A stretch of 7,561 nt of DNA from Rhodospirillaceae bacterium (GCA_020629355.1 JAHDDM010000018.1:4511-12071); one strand, 5' to 3'; positions 1 through 7,561 are shown, counted from the first letter of the stretch. The notes: generated by a model from the letters alone, not told the origin. Numbers and translations are program-made.

Positions 1-284
1 CGTGATTGAGTAATCTCCAGCATCGTACCAACATCTGGCGACATCGACAGATACTCTATCGCGGGGTAGCCAGAAGTAATCACCCAAAATTTCAAAGGCT
101 CAATATGGAGCACTTTGTCCGCTGTATAGACTTCAGCGATTTTTTCACGCACCTCTGACAGGGTTTCTGGCCAAGCCGCCACCTGCGTAATGCTGAAATA
201 CTGTACTTCTTGCAGCACAACACCCGCATCCTCCGCACCACCAATATTGTAATGCCCGTTCAAAGCAGAGATTTTATCAACCAT
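1..284 (-). CDS. soxG: Sarcosine oxidase gamma subunit, N-terminal part (3' end outside window)
   Basis: This is the small gamma subunit of heterotetrameric sarcosine oxidase, a cytoplasmic enzyme that demethylates sarcosine to glycine. About 94 codons are visible, roughly half of the usual subunit length (about 180-200 residues), and the frame stays open to the window edge at base 1. Recognition rests on the SoxG-like stretch VLHIEPLKFWVI near residues 62-73 and on its place directly after soxA. The fold is related to the GcvT/folate-binding family, but gamma carries no known cofactor and is thought to be structural. The start at 284 overlaps the end of soxA by 8 bases (ATGGTTGA) and is preceded by a strong Shine-Dalgarno run, GGGGGAG at 292-298, with a 7-base spacer. 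Another ATG four bases upstream (286-288) is the soxA frame and is not used. Identity is fairly sure from context plus sequence; completeness cannot be judged. Confidence 0.88.
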   Translation of the reverse strand, partial: MVDKISALNGHYNIGGAEDAGVVLQEVQYFSITQVAAWPETLSEVREKIAEVYTADKVLHIEPLKFWVITSGYPAIEYLSMSPDVGTMLEITQS

Positions 285-3192
285 ACATCCGCTCCCCCTT
301 TGGGTCAAACATATGCGGCGAGACCACCTCGACCACGACATCACCCGTACGCGTAGGATCACTGGCGATAACATCTTTATCCTGCCAGACCTCGTGCCCA
401 CCTTCGATAAAGCCCAAACCTATCCAATGACCCAAGGCTGGCGAATAGGTCACGGCGGTAATCCAGCCAATACCAAAACCAGAGACCTCTTCAGCGCGAC
501 ACAGAATTGCGCCGCCCTTAAATCTCTGCGTGCGGTCTTTCGGGAATATTCCCACCAGTTTTGGCCTATCTTCACGGATAAGTTCAGGCCGTTGGCGTAA
601 AGCACTACCGATAAAGGGCTTTTTCTGTGAGGCCATTTTGCCTAAGCCCGCATCATCAATGGTCACCCGCCCATCAAGTTCTGCCCCCGTGACGTGACCC
701 TTTTCAATTCTGAGTGTCCCCAAAGCCTCAAGGCCATACAGACAGCCGCCTTGTTTCTGTGCTGATTCCCAAAGCAAGTCCATCATCCCCTCGGCCTGTC
801 CTGCGGGGCAGTACAGCTCATAAGCGCGCTCGCCAGAAAAGCTAATCCGCGCAATAAAGCAAGCCACGCCATTTTTCATGATCATCGAATTTGTCCGCAC
901 CCCCATAAAGGGTAGATTTTCATCTGAAATTACTTTTGTTTCCTCAAGACAGGCCGCGATAGTCTCCCGCGATTTTGGTCCTGCCACCGCGACACCCGCC
1001 CAAAGATCAGTCACAGAAGTGACATGCACCCGTAGGTTCGGCCAGCGCGTCTGTAAAAGCTCTTCAAGCCAGACCATGACCCGCGCCGCCTGTGCCGTGG
1101 TGGTGGTCATCAGAAAATCATTTTCACTCAAACGCCAAGTTGTGCCATCATCCATGACAATACCATCATCCCTGAGCATAACCCCATACCGCGCCTTACC
1201 CACCGCCAATTTGGCAAAGGCATTAGAATAGACGCGGTTCAGAAACTCTGAAGAGTCTGGGCCTTGTATCGCGATTTTGCCCAAGGAACTGACATCACAT
1301 AGCCCTACGGTTTCCCGTACTGTGGTGGCTTCGCGGATATAGGAATCTTCGAGGCTTTCGCCATCTTTCGGGAAATACCATGCCCTGTGCCATAATCCAG
1401 CATCGACCATTTCCGCGCCGTGGCGCAAATTCCAGTCATGTAAAGGGCTACGTCTGAGAGGTTTGAAGTGCAATCCTGTATTCCTTCCAGCCAAAGCGCC
1501 TATCGCCACTGGTGTATAGGGCGGGCGGAATCGTGTTGTCCCAACCTCAGGAATATCTTTACCCAACGCTTCTGCCATGAGCGCAAGACCAATGATATTG
1601 CCCATCTTGCCTTGATCTGTCGCCATACCCAAGGTGGTGTAGCGTTTCAGATGCTCTACGGACACAAAGCCTTCTTGGTGTGCCAAACGAACATCATCTG
1701 CCGTGACATCATGTTGAAAATCAACGAAAGATTTTGACTTTTTATTGGGCGCAGGCATTTCATACACAGGCTGAATCGGGTTCTGCCAACCGCCGACATA
1801 TCCCGTCTTTGCTGGCTTGCCAAGCACGCGGTCTGCTGCCGCAATGCCCGATTCCGCACATTCTGCCTGTGAAAACACGCCAGCAGCAGAACCCGCCGTA
1901 TAAATAGCTTCACTGCTATCTGTAGGCAGGAAACAGGCGAGTTCGGCATTCCAGATCGGCTTCACGCCACGATGAGAGGCCAAATTCACCACTGGAGACC
2001 ACCCGCCAGACACCAGCAGAAGATCACAGTCCTGTTTGCCCTGTCCGTGTTTCACTGCTGTAACGGCTGTGCTGCCTACTGCCTCAAGCGCACCAAGACC
2101 AAACTGTACTGGAATATCTGTTGCAATATCATGCTGCACACGGACATCCAAAATCTGCACTTCCGCACCTGCCACCGCCAATTCCTTGGCAACCAGATAA
2201 GCGCTGTCATTGTTGGTCGCCACCATAATGCGCTTGCCCAACAGAACGCCATAACGATTAAGGTAGCTCCGCGCGGCTGTCGCGGTCATCACACCCGGAC
2301 AATCGTTATTGCCAAAAGCAATATGGCGCTCTAATGCACCCGTCGCGAGTATGGTTGCTTCTGCCCGTACTGTCCAGAAACGTTGACGCGGCTGGTTACT
2401 CGATGGCTTTTCAGATACCCGCTCCAAAAGTCCCGCCACGCCATGATCATACAGACCAAAAGCCGTCGTGCGAGTCATCATCCGCACACCCGCCTTTTCT
2501 GCTGCTGCAATCAACTGTATGCGCTGTTCTTCGGTATCCCCGCCATTGAGTAAGTCACCTCCAAGAGCAAAGTCCTGTTCCACCAGTAAAACATCTCGGC
2601 CTGCTTCTGCTGCCTGTATTGCCGCAAAAAGACCCGCAATACCAGAACCCACCACCAGCACATCACAAAAGGCATGGACATGATCATAATGATCAGGATC
2701 CCGTTCTCGCGAAGCCTCGCCCATACCAGCAGCCTTGCGGATAATCTTTTCATACTGCATCCACAGGCCAGTACCGCGCCCCCACTCGAAAGGCGGCAAT
2801 CCCATAAAGGTCTTGTAGTAAAATCCAGCTGCAAAAAACCGCCCAAACAGACCTGAAACCGCGCCAACATCACACCGAACATTCGGCCAGGCATTCTGAC
2901 CATAAGCTTCAAGCCCACCGTAGAGCTCCTGTGTTGTGGCCTTAACGTTTGGTTCGCGGCGATCAGCCGTGCCTACAGTGACAATCGCACCAGATTCCTC
3001 AACACCCGCAGACATGACCCCGCGCGGTCGATGGTATTTGAAGCTTCGCCCTAAAACCGTTTCGCCATTCGCCAGTAAAGCAGAGGCTAACGTATCACCC
3101 TGATAGCCCTGCAAAGGCTTCCCATCCCAAGAAAAACCCAATGCCTTGGAACGATCAATTCTTCCGCCAGTCTCTAAGCGCCGTGCAGTCAT
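277..3192 (-). CDS. soxA: Sarcosine oxidase alpha subunit (heterotetrameric)
   Basis: The large subunit has 971 residues, the normal size for the family. Seen in order: an N-terminal Fer2-like domain (about 10-105, with the family stretch GRSFKYHRPRG at 48-58); a Rossmann dinucleotide domain starting at the GSGIAG motif (182-187) with acidic E205 at the end of the next strand, fitting NAD+; the rest of the oxidoreductase domain to about 460 (TAGSAAGVFSQAE 432-444); a linker; and a C-terminal GcvT-type folate-binding domain (about 575-960, with GLCDVSSLGKIAIQGP 630-645 and SGERAYEL 786-793). In known tetrameric sarcosine oxidases this subunit binds NAD+ and tetrahydrofolate, which accepts the methylene from the imine made on SoxB. 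The Fer2-like domain has no cysteine before C107, so it cannot hold an iron-sulfur cluster; this is normal for the family. The start overlaps the soxD stop as ATGA and follows a strong GGAGG at 3200-3204 with a 7-base spacer. No frameshift is seen. Confidence 0.97.
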   Translation of the reverse strand: MTARRLETGGRIDRSKALGFSWDGKPLQGYQGDTLASALLANGETVLGRSFKYHRPRGVMSAGVEESGAIVTVGTADRREPNVKATTQELYGGLEAYGQNAWPNVRCDVGAVSGLFGRFFAAGFYYKTFMGLPPFEWGRGTGLWMQYEKIIRKAAGMGEASRERDPDHYDHVHAFCDVLVVGSGIAGLFAAIQAAEAGRDVLLVEQDFALGGDLLNGGDTEEQRIQLIAAAEKAGVRMMTRTTAFGLYDHGVAGLLERVSEKPSSNQPRQRFWTVRAEATILATGALERHIAFGNNDCPGVMTATAARSYLNRYGVLLGKRIMVATNNDSAYLVAKELAVAGAEVQILDVRVQHDIATDIPVQFGLGALEAVGSTAVTAVKHGQGKQDCDLLLVSGGWSPVVNLASHRGVKPIWNAELACFLPTDSSEAIYTAGSAAGVFSQAECAESGIAAADRVLGKPAKTGYVGGWQNPIQPVYEMPAPNKKSKSFVDFQHDVTADDVRLAHQEGFVSVEHLKRYTTLGMATDQGKMGNIIGLALMAEALGKDIPEVGTTRFRPPYTPVAIGALAGRNTGLHFKPLRRSPLHDWNLRHGAEMVDAGLWHRAWYFPKDGESLEDSYIREATTVRETVGLCDVSSLGKIAIQGPDSSEFLNRVYSNAFAKLAVGKARYGVMLRDDGIVMDDGTTWRLSENDFLMTTTTAQAARVMVWLEELLQTRWPNLRVHVTSVTDLWAGVAVAGPKSRETIAACLEETKVISDENLPFMGVRTNSMIMKNGVACFIARISFSGERAYELYCPAGQAEGMMDLLWESAQKQGGCLYGLEALGTLRIEKGHVTGAELDGRVTIDDAGLGKMASQKKPFIGSALRQRPELIREDRPKLVGIFPKDRTQRFKGGAILCRAEEVSGFGIGWITAVTYSPALGHWIGLGFIEGGHEVWQDKDVIASDPTRTGDVVVEVVSPHMFDPKGERMYG

Positions 3193-3473
3193 TTCTCTGC
3201 CTCCAGCACTTTCGCGATACCCGCATGGGCGGGCTTTACCGAATGAATTTCATGGGTCATGGTATCGCGCTCGATCAGTAGCCACATCCGACAGCCACTG
3301 CTATGCTGCCAGGTTTCCGTTTGTACACCACAGATATTCTCGCGCATGAATACCGCATCATGCCAATCCTGCATCGAGCCATCCAAAGCAGGGTATTCAA
3401 TACTACCATCACCACCATAGCTGAACTCGCTATGATCACGTACACCGCAAAAAGGACAGTCTATTCTAATCAT
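3189..3473 (-). CDS. soxD: Sarcosine oxidase delta subunit (zinc-binding)
   Basis: This 94-residue protein is the small delta subunit of heterotetrameric sarcosine oxidase. It begins with the family hallmark CPFCG: C6 and C9, with H57 and C61 (WQHSSGC, 55-61), make the four-ligand Cys2-His-Cys zinc site known from solved enzymes of the family. The segment RDTMTHEI (69-76) is also typical. The role is structural, packing against the alpha and beta subunits. The reading frame is open further upstream to an ATG at 3539, but that would add 22 residues inside soxB and push CPFCG away from the N-terminus, so the start at 3473 is preferred. It lies 4 bases after the soxB stop, with only a loose GGATAGAG-like ribosome site, which suggests translational coupling to soxB. 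Its stop overlaps the soxA start by 4 bases (ATGA). Confidence 0.95.
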   Translation of the reverse strand: MIRIDCPFCGVRDHSEFSYGGDGSIEYPALDGSMQDWHDAVFMRENICGVQTETWQHSSGCRMWLLIERDTMTHEIHSVKPAHAGIAKVLEAEK

Positions 3474-3477
3474 TACT

Positions 3478-4749
3478 CTATCCGTGAAGTTTCGGGTCTG
3501 GCCCCGCACCGCGTTCATCGAGATTAACCCCGCGTTCAAACCGTTTCAAGTCATGGTTCTCAATGACCTTAGCGGGACGATCATGGGCAATCAAATCGGC
3601 AAAATACCAACCCGAAGCAGGACTGGCCTTGAAGCCGCCATAGTTCCAACCCGCATTCAGATACAGGTTATCCAAAGGCGTTTTACAGATAAACGGCGCA
3701 CCATCCATGGACATATCCATCACACCAGACCAGTGTCTCAGCAATTTTACCCGCCCAAGACAGGGCAGAATAGACATGGCGGCCTCGGCGGTGTCTTGCA
3801 CAATCGGCAAATTTCCACGTTGCGCATAGGACTTATACCAGTCGAGGTCTCCGCCAAAGACCATCCCGCCTTTATCGGATTGCGAGATATAAAAATGCGC
3901 CCCGCCAATGCCAAACACCACCACCTGATCCAGCAAAGGCTTCAAAGGCTCAGAAACAAATGCCTGCAATTTATGGGTTTCAATGGGCAACTTTCCAAGC
4001 TCCGCCATTTGCCATAATCTTGTGCTGTTCCCTGCCACTGCGAAGCCTACCTTATTCGCCGAAATCTCGCCTCGAGAAGTTTGTAATGATGCGAGCTTTG
4101 CACCTTTACGCACCACGCCCGTGACTTCACATTGTTGCAGAATATCCACACCCAACTGATCCGCCGCCCGGGCATAGCCCCAAGCCACCGCATCATGGCG
4201 CGCTGTCCCTGCTCGTTTCTGTACCGCCGCGCCCAATATCGGAAACCGCGCATGGGTATCATAATTCAAATGCGGCACCGTTTTCCTAAGCTGCTCAAGT
4301 CCCCAAATTTCAGCATCTGGCGTACCAGTCAAACGCATGGTATTGTAATTCCGCGCCGCTCTATCCATTGCCGCTGGACTGTGCAGCAAAGCAATATGAG
4401 AACGCTGACTGAACATGACATTATAATTCAATTCATGGCTGAGGTTCTCCCACATCCGTAAAGAATGTTCATAGAACTCTCGATTCCCTGGTCGTGCGTA
4501 GTTCGAGCGCACAATCGTGGTATTCCGCCCCGCATTACCACCGCCAATCCAGCCTTTTTCCAAAACGGCGATATTTTGTACACCATGATTCTTGGCAAGA
4601 TAATAGGCCGTGGCAAGGCCATGAATGCCACCACCAACAATCACCACGTCATAATGTGCTTTAGGTTCTGGATCGCGCCATTGCCGCCCCCACCCCCTTT
4701 GAGCAGTCAAGCCATTCCAAAAAACGCTCCAGGCGGAGAATCTGGTCAT
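3478..4749 (-). CDS. soxB: Sarcosine oxidase beta subunit (FAD and covalent FMN)
   Basis: This 423-residue protein belongs to the DAO-type flavoprotein family and is the catalytic subunit of heterotetrameric sarcosine oxidase. It takes electrons from the N-methyl group of sarcosine and passes them through FAD and FMN to O2, giving H2O2. Visible motifs: the N-terminal family signature (MTRFSAWSVF, WRDPEPK about 24-30), the FAD-binding VVIVGGGIHGLATAYYLA (35-52), the second flavin stretch GGGNAGRNTTIVRSNY (69-84), and ARHDAVAWGYARAAD (183-197). H185 in the last stretch is the likely histidine that carries FMN covalently, by family position; this is inferred from memory of the family and not aligned. 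The C-terminal GWNYGGFKASPASGW (about residues 368-382) closes the flavin site. The start is supported by the conserved N-terminus, yet no Shine-Dalgarno site precedes it: the bases just upstream of the ATG are AATTAGTGTACA. It is the first sox gene, after an 85-base gap behind xylG. Confidence 0.97.
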   Translation of the reverse strand: MTRFSAWSVFWNGLTAQRGWGRQWRDPEPKAHYDVVIVGGGIHGLATAYYLAKNHGVQNIAVLEKGWIGGGNAGRNTTIVRSNYARPGNREFYEHSLRMWENLSHELNYNVMFSQRSHIALLHSPAAMDRAARNYNTMRLTGTPDAEIWGLEQLRKTVPHLNYDTHARFPILGAAVQKRAGTARHDAVAWGYARAADQLGVDILQQCEVTGVVRKGAKLASLQTSRGEISANKVGFAVAGNSTRLWQMAELGKLPIETHKLQAFVSEPLKPLLDQVVVFGIGGAHFYISQSDKGGMVFGGDLDWYKSYAQRGNLPIVQDTAEAAMSILPCLGRVKLLRHWSGVMDMSMDGAPFICKTPLDNLYLNAGWNYGGFKASPASGWYFADLIAHDRPAKVIENHDLKRFERGVNLDERGAGPDPKLHG

Positions 4750-4834
4750 TGTACACTAATTCGTCAAATATTTATCAGTCAAAGACAGCTATAGCGCATA
4801 CCAGCATAAAAGCAACATTGCAGCGAAATTTTGA
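4750..4834 (-). promoter_or_regulatory. xylG-soxB intergenic region; weak possible promoter for the sox genes
   Basis: This is the only sizeable gap between the transporter genes and the sox genes. Reading along the minus strand, a TTGCTT box (4815-4810) and a TATAGC box (4793-4788) are 16 bases apart, a modest match to a sigma-70-type promoter. That would place a transcript start about 30 bases before the soxB ATG. Nearer the gene there are two TTTGAC copies (4783-4778 and 4768-4763) spaced 15 bases apart, which could be a regulator half-site pair or chance in an AT-rich stretch. I find no hairpin with a U-run that would act as an intrinsic terminator for xylG, so read-through from the transporter genes is equally possible. 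No recognised binding motif is present, so the call is tentative. Confidence 0.3.
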
Positions 4835-5587
4835 CTATTGAGTCTTCTGTGTCGGATTTTTCCCTAAGATGATCATCGACAGCAAGTCGTCATCGGTCAC
4901 ATCAGAGATATTCACCGTCCCCACCAATTTGCCGTTTTTCATCACCGAAGCCCGATCACACAGCTCCATCACGGCATGAACATCATGGTCAATAAGGAAA
5001 ATCCCAATCCCCTGCTCTTTTAACTGCTGGATCAAACCTGCAACCATTTGCGTTTCATGCGGTCCAAGAGCCGCCGTAGGCTCATCCATGATCAGGATTT
5101 TAGCGTTAAAATACACCGCACGGGCGATGGCAACAGACTGTCGCTGCCCGCCCGAAAGAGCCGATACCGGATCAGAGAATTTCGTAAAGTTCGGGTTCAA
5201 ACGCCCCATGATTTTACGGCATTCGGCTTCCATTGCAGCTTCATCCAACAGACCAGATTTGGTGACAAGCTCGCGACCTAAAAACAGATTCGAGGCCGCA
5301 TCAAGATTATCCGCAAGAGCAAGAGTCTGATAAATAGTTTCGATATTATGGCTACGGGCATCGCGCGGATTATGGATAGTCACCTGCTGTCCATTAACGA
5401 GAACCTCGCCAGAGTCTTTTGCATAAGCCCCTGAGAGAATTTTAATCAGGGTAGATTTTCCCGCGCCATTATGTCCCAACAGCCCAACAACCTCGCCAGG
5501 ATACAGGTCTACCGAAACGTCATCCACCGCCTTGACGCCGCCAAAGGCTATTGAGATACCGCGCATTTCAACCAGTGGCGTAGACAT
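4835..5587 (-). CDS. xylG: D-xylose-type sugar ABC transporter, ATP-binding protein (single cassette)
   Basis: This is the ATPase that drives uptake through XylH. Its 250 residues form one complete nucleotide-binding domain: Walker [10 protein letters not shown] (38-46), Q-loop Q87, signature LSGGQRQ (144-150), Walker B ILIMDEP with catalytic E169 (164-170), a D-loop after it, and switch histidine H201. All catalytic residues are intact. E. coli XylG and RbsA are about 500 residues with two cassettes, one of them degenerate; short single-cassette forms like this occur in alphaproteobacterial sugar importers such as FrcA and many xyl loci, and presumably work as homodimers. The start shares one base with the xylH stop (TAATG) and follows a GGGAG site at 5594-5598. 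The xylG symbol rests on the adjoining xylF and xylH; by sequence alone a fructose or ribose-type FrcA-like name would also fit. Confidence 0.9.
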   Translation of the reverse strand: MSTPLVEMRGISIAFGGVKAVDDVSVDLYPGEVVGLLGHNGAGKSTLIKILSGAYAKDSGEVLVNGQQVTIHNPRDARSHNIETIYQTLALADNLDAASNLFLGRELVTKSGLLDEAAMEAECRKIMGRLNPNFTKFSDPVSALSGGQRQSVAIARAVYFNAKILIMDEPTAALGPHETQMVAGLIQQLKEQGIGIFLIDHDVHAVMELCDRASVMKNGKLVGTVNISDVTDDDLLSMIILGKNPTQKTQ

Positions 5588-6867
5588 TATGCGCTCCCTG
5601 TCCGTTTACGATACAGAATATCGGTCAAGACCGCCAGCACCAGCACCGAACCCACGACAATATTTTGAAACGGCGCATCAACACCCACCATGGCCATGCC
5701 AGATTGCAGAGCCTGCATAATTAACGCACCCAAAATTGCACCATAAATTGTGCCAATACCGCCCGATAGAGCCGTACCGCCAATGACCGCCGCCGCGATA
5801 ACGCGCAATTCATCCAGTGTTCCCATATCATTCGAGTGATTCGCCAGCCGTGCCGAGGCCACTACGGCAGATAAAGCACACAGAAAGCCCATCAAGGCAA
5901 AAATTTTCACCGTCAAGGCACGGGTATTGATCCCTGAGAGTTCAGCTGCATCAGGATTGCCGCCCGTTGCATAGATATAGCGTCCGAATCGGGTACGCTT
6001 TGCCACCACCGTCATCACCACGGCAGTGCCTATAAGAATCAGTACAGAAATAGGCAGGCCATAGCCTACCACGAGACCTTCGGGCATTTCTTGCCCCAAA
6101 GCCTCAAACATCCGCTTTAACTTACGCGCTGGAATGGTATAGCTGTTCAAAATCCAGACAAACCCCATGATCAAAGTGCTCACACCAATAGCAAGCACAC
6201 ATTCTGCCCAAAGAGGCTTCACAGGAAAATTATGGCTTACCTTGGCACGCCGCCCATTCCATAAACCATAGACCGCCAATACAGCAGCACAGCCACCAAT
6301 TATGGTGCTCCATATTGTGCCTAATGTGCCATTGACACCGCCAAACATCATAAAGGTGCTATCCAGCGGACCAATGGTTTGCCCATCGGTTAAATACCAG
6401 GCAACATTGCGCCAGACCAAAAAGCCACCTAGGGTCACGATAAAGGCAGGAATGGTAAGATACCCCACCATCCAGCCGTGAAATGCGCCGATTGCCGTAC
6501 CCGCGAACAGGCCAACGATAATGGTGAGTATCCATGTCGCGGGATGGTTCAGTCCTAGCCCGAACATATCGGGCAATATCTGGGTTTGCATCATCGCCAT
6601 GATTGCAGAACAGGTCGCAAGCAATGCCCCAACGCTTAAATCAATATGGCGCGCAACAATAACAAAGACCATGCCAGAGGCCATAATCGCCACAGAAACC
6701 GTCTGGATGGTGAGGTTAAAAATATTTCGTGGGGTAAGAAAGCGTCCATCAGTGACGATGTTAAACCCCACGCTAAGAATAACAAAAGCCGCAATCATCC
6801 CCAACAGGCGACTGTCGAGTTCGAGATGGTCAAAAAGCCCTCGTTTTTTATGGGTGACATTGTTCAT
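5587..6867 (-). CDS. xylH: D-xylose-type sugar ABC transporter, inner-membrane permease
   Basis: This 426-residue protein is very hydrophobic, with about ten likely membrane segments (for example near 21-38, 57-74, 110-128, 183-201, 221-240, 266-288, 320-340, 361-383 and 401-416). Family signatures of the ribose/xylose/galactose permeases are clear: RHIDLSVGA (73-81), the cytoplasmic ATPase-coupling stretch [14 protein letters not shown] (301-314), and [21 protein letters not shown] (starting at 361). It should form a homodimeric channel receiving sugar from the XylF protein and coupling to XylG. It is longer than E. coli XylH (393 residues); part of the excess is a polar loop around residues 244-270, which I recall as common in alphaproteobacterial homologues. 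The ATG at 6867 has an AAGG ribosome site at 6875-6878 with a 7-base spacer. The stop overlaps the xylG start by one base. Confidence 0.94.
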   Translation of the reverse strand: MNNVTHKKRGLFDHLELDSRLLGMIAAFVILSVGFNIVTDGRFLTPRNIFNLTIQTVSVAIMASGMVFVIVARHIDLSVGALLATCSAIMAMMQTQILPDMFGLGLNHPATWILTIIVGLFAGTAIGAFHGWMVGYLTIPAFIVTLGGFLVWRNVAWYLTDGQTIGPLDSTFMMFGGVNGTLGTIWSTIIGGCAAVLAVYGLWNGRRAKVSHNFPVKPLWAECVLAIGVSTLIMGFVWILNSYTIPARKLKRMFEALGQEMPEGLVVGYGLPISVLILIGTAVVMTVVAKRTRFGRYIYATGGNPDAAELSGINTRALTVKIFALMGFLCALSAVVASARLANHSNDMGTLDELRVIAAAVIGGTALSGGIGTIYGAILGALIMQALQSGMAMVGVDAPFQNIVVGSVLVLAVLTDILYRKRTGSA

Positions 6868-6881
6868 GACTCTGCCTTATC

Positions 6882-6915
6882 TAAAAACGCACCCCTCTCG
6901 TTACGAGAGAGGTGC
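6882..6915 (-). terminator. Intercistronic hairpin with U-run after xylF (attenuator-like terminator)
   Basis: In the transcript (minus strand) a 12-base stem has its 5' arm at 6915-6904, a UAA loop at 6903-6901 and its 3' arm at 6900-6889. Eleven pairs are Watson-Crick and one is G-U. The stem can extend three further weak pairs outward and is followed at once by a GUUUUUA run (6888-6882). This is the shape of a Rho-independent terminator. It lies 24 bases past the xylF stop and just before the xylH ribosome site. Between a binding-protein gene and its permease gene, such a hairpin commonly lowers downstream transcription and protects the upstream mRNA, giving excess binding protein. Since xylH has no other obvious promoter in the 71-base gap, termination is probably partial. 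The structure is seen directly; its effect is inferred. Confidence 0.75.
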
Positions 6916-6938
6916 ATCCTTAAACACTCTAATACAAC

Positions 6939-7561
6939 TTAGTTACAAGGTGCAGGGCCATTGCTGACACCTTGGCATAGAGCATCTTTAGTGATCCAGC
7001 CTGCATCAACAACATCGCTCAGATTAGCTGCGGTCACAGGAACAGGTGCCAGGAATACTGCATTCATGGTTGTTCCAGCTGGCGAAGTCCAGGAACCCGC
7101 GCCGTCAACATCGGACATTTTTGTGCCCTTTGCTAGTGCAACAGCGATATTGCCAGCGGCCTTACCCAAAGCACGGGCATCTTTCCAGACCGAAACCGTC
7201 TGAGTACCCTTAGCAACGCGGTTCAAGGCTGCATGATCACCATCTTGACCAGAAACAGGGATACCATCCATGCCCTGTGCGGTCAAAGCAGCCACAACAC
7301 CACCAGCAGTACCATCATTCGAGGCCACTACCGCATCAACACCATTGTCCGTAGCGGTTAAGATTTGCTCCATGTTGCGCTGTGCATTCGCCGGCAACCA
7401 ACCATCGGTATAGGCTTCACCAACGATTGTGATATCACCCGCATCAATAGCATCTTGTAGAATTTCCTGTTGACCACCGCGCAAGAAGTCGGCATTCGGA
7501 TCAGTCGGCGAGCCTTTGATCATCACATAACGGCCTTTAGGCTGTGCGACAAAAACCGCGC
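6939..7561 (-). CDS. xylF: D-xylose-binding periplasmic protein, C-terminal part (5' end outside window)
   Basis: The frame is open from the window edge, giving about 207 visible codons of a protein expected to be roughly 330-350 residues, so the signal peptide and first part are missing. The match to E. coli XylF is strong: KGSPTDPNADFLRGGQ, DGWLPANAQ, DAVVASNDGTAGG, SGQDGD and GTQTVSVWKD follow in the same order. Counting from the first full visible residue, W54, N81, D106 and K126 fall at the spacing of the E. coli sugar-contact residues W169, N196, D222 and K242 (numbers from memory), supporting D-xylose as ligand. The protein would catch sugar in the periplasm and deliver it to XylH. The C-terminus carries two cysteines (CQGVSNGPAPCN) that could form a disulfide in the periplasm. 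A GTG at 7526 is not the start, because homology continues upstream of it. The gene is followed by a strong hairpin. Confidence 0.95.
   Translation of the reverse strand, partial: AVFVAQPKGRYVMIKGSPTDPNADFLRGGQQEILQDAIDAGDITIVGEAYTDGWLPANAQRNMEQILTATDNGVDAVVASNDGTAGGVVAALTAQGMDGIPVSGQDGDHAALNRVAKGTQTVSVWKDARALGKAAGNIAVALAKGTKMSDVDGAGSWTSPAGTTMNAVFLAPVPVTAANLSDVVDAGWITKDALCQGVSNGPAPCN

Noticed and set aside
1656..1949. 97-codon open frame on the minus strand within soxA
   Set aside because: It is an out-of-frame shadow of the intact soxA reading frame, with no domain-like content.
3474..3539. Longer SoxD start inside soxB, adding 22 residues
   Set aside because: The family begins almost directly with the zinc motif CPFCG, and the start at 3473 fits the usual spacing to soxB.
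3484..4017. 177-codon open frame on the plus strand inside soxB
   Set aside because: It lies fully antisense to the well-matched soxB, has a low-complexity basic composition and resembles no known protein.
4763..4783. TTTGAC direct repeat as a definite operator
   Set aside because: It is only two six-base copies in an AT-rich gap; no known regulator motif is recognised, so it is mentioned only as a possibility.
6521..6967. 148-codon open frame on the plus strand covering the start of xylH and the xylF-xylH gap
   Set aside because: It is antisense to the conserved xylH N-terminus and crosses the hairpin; its residues show no domain-like pattern.
7524..7526. GTG as a start for XylF
   Set aside because: The frame is open to the window edge, and the upstream residues (AVFVAQPKGRY) still match XylF, so the gene is cut by the window.

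Overview
All recognisable genes lie on the minus strand, so the window reads from high to low coordinates as one co-directional block: xylF (5' end cut off) - xylH - xylG - soxB - soxD - soxA - soxG (3' end cut off). The first half is a D-xylose-type ABC importer and the second half is a heterotetrameric sarcosine oxidase. The sox gene order B-D-A-G, the xylF-xylH-xylG order with a short single-cassette XylG, and the protein sequences fit an alphaproteobacterium. The moderate rather than high GC content suggests, only loosely, a marine lineage. No rRNA or other phylogenetic marker is present to settle this.

Region 6939-7561 holds the C-terminal two thirds or so of a periplasmic binding protein very close to E. 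coli XylF. After it, 6868-6938 contains a long hairpin followed by a short U-run (about 6882-6915), which looks like an intercistronic terminator or attenuator. Then come the membrane permease (5587-6867) and, joined by a TAATG one-base overlap, the ATP-binding protein (4835-5587). Together these make a complete importer: binding protein, permease homodimer and ATPase homodimer.

Region 4750-4834 is the only sizeable gap between the transporter and sox genes (85 bases). It has no clear terminator and at best a weak promoter-like pair of boxes. soxB, soxD, soxA and soxG follow with gaps or overlaps of a few bases, as expected for co-translated subunits. The enzyme oxidatively demethylates sarcosine to glycine. 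It carries FAD and covalent FMN on SoxB, NAD+ and tetrahydrofolate sites on SoxA, and zinc on SoxD, and feeds the methyl carbon into 5,10-methylene-tetrahydrofolate with release of H2O2.

I see no mobile element, RNA gene, CRISPR array or clearly new system here. The points worth a second look are the xyl-sox adjacency, the hairpin after xylF, the missing Shine-Dalgarno site at soxB, the cysteine-free Fer2-like domain of SoxA and the single-cassette XylG.
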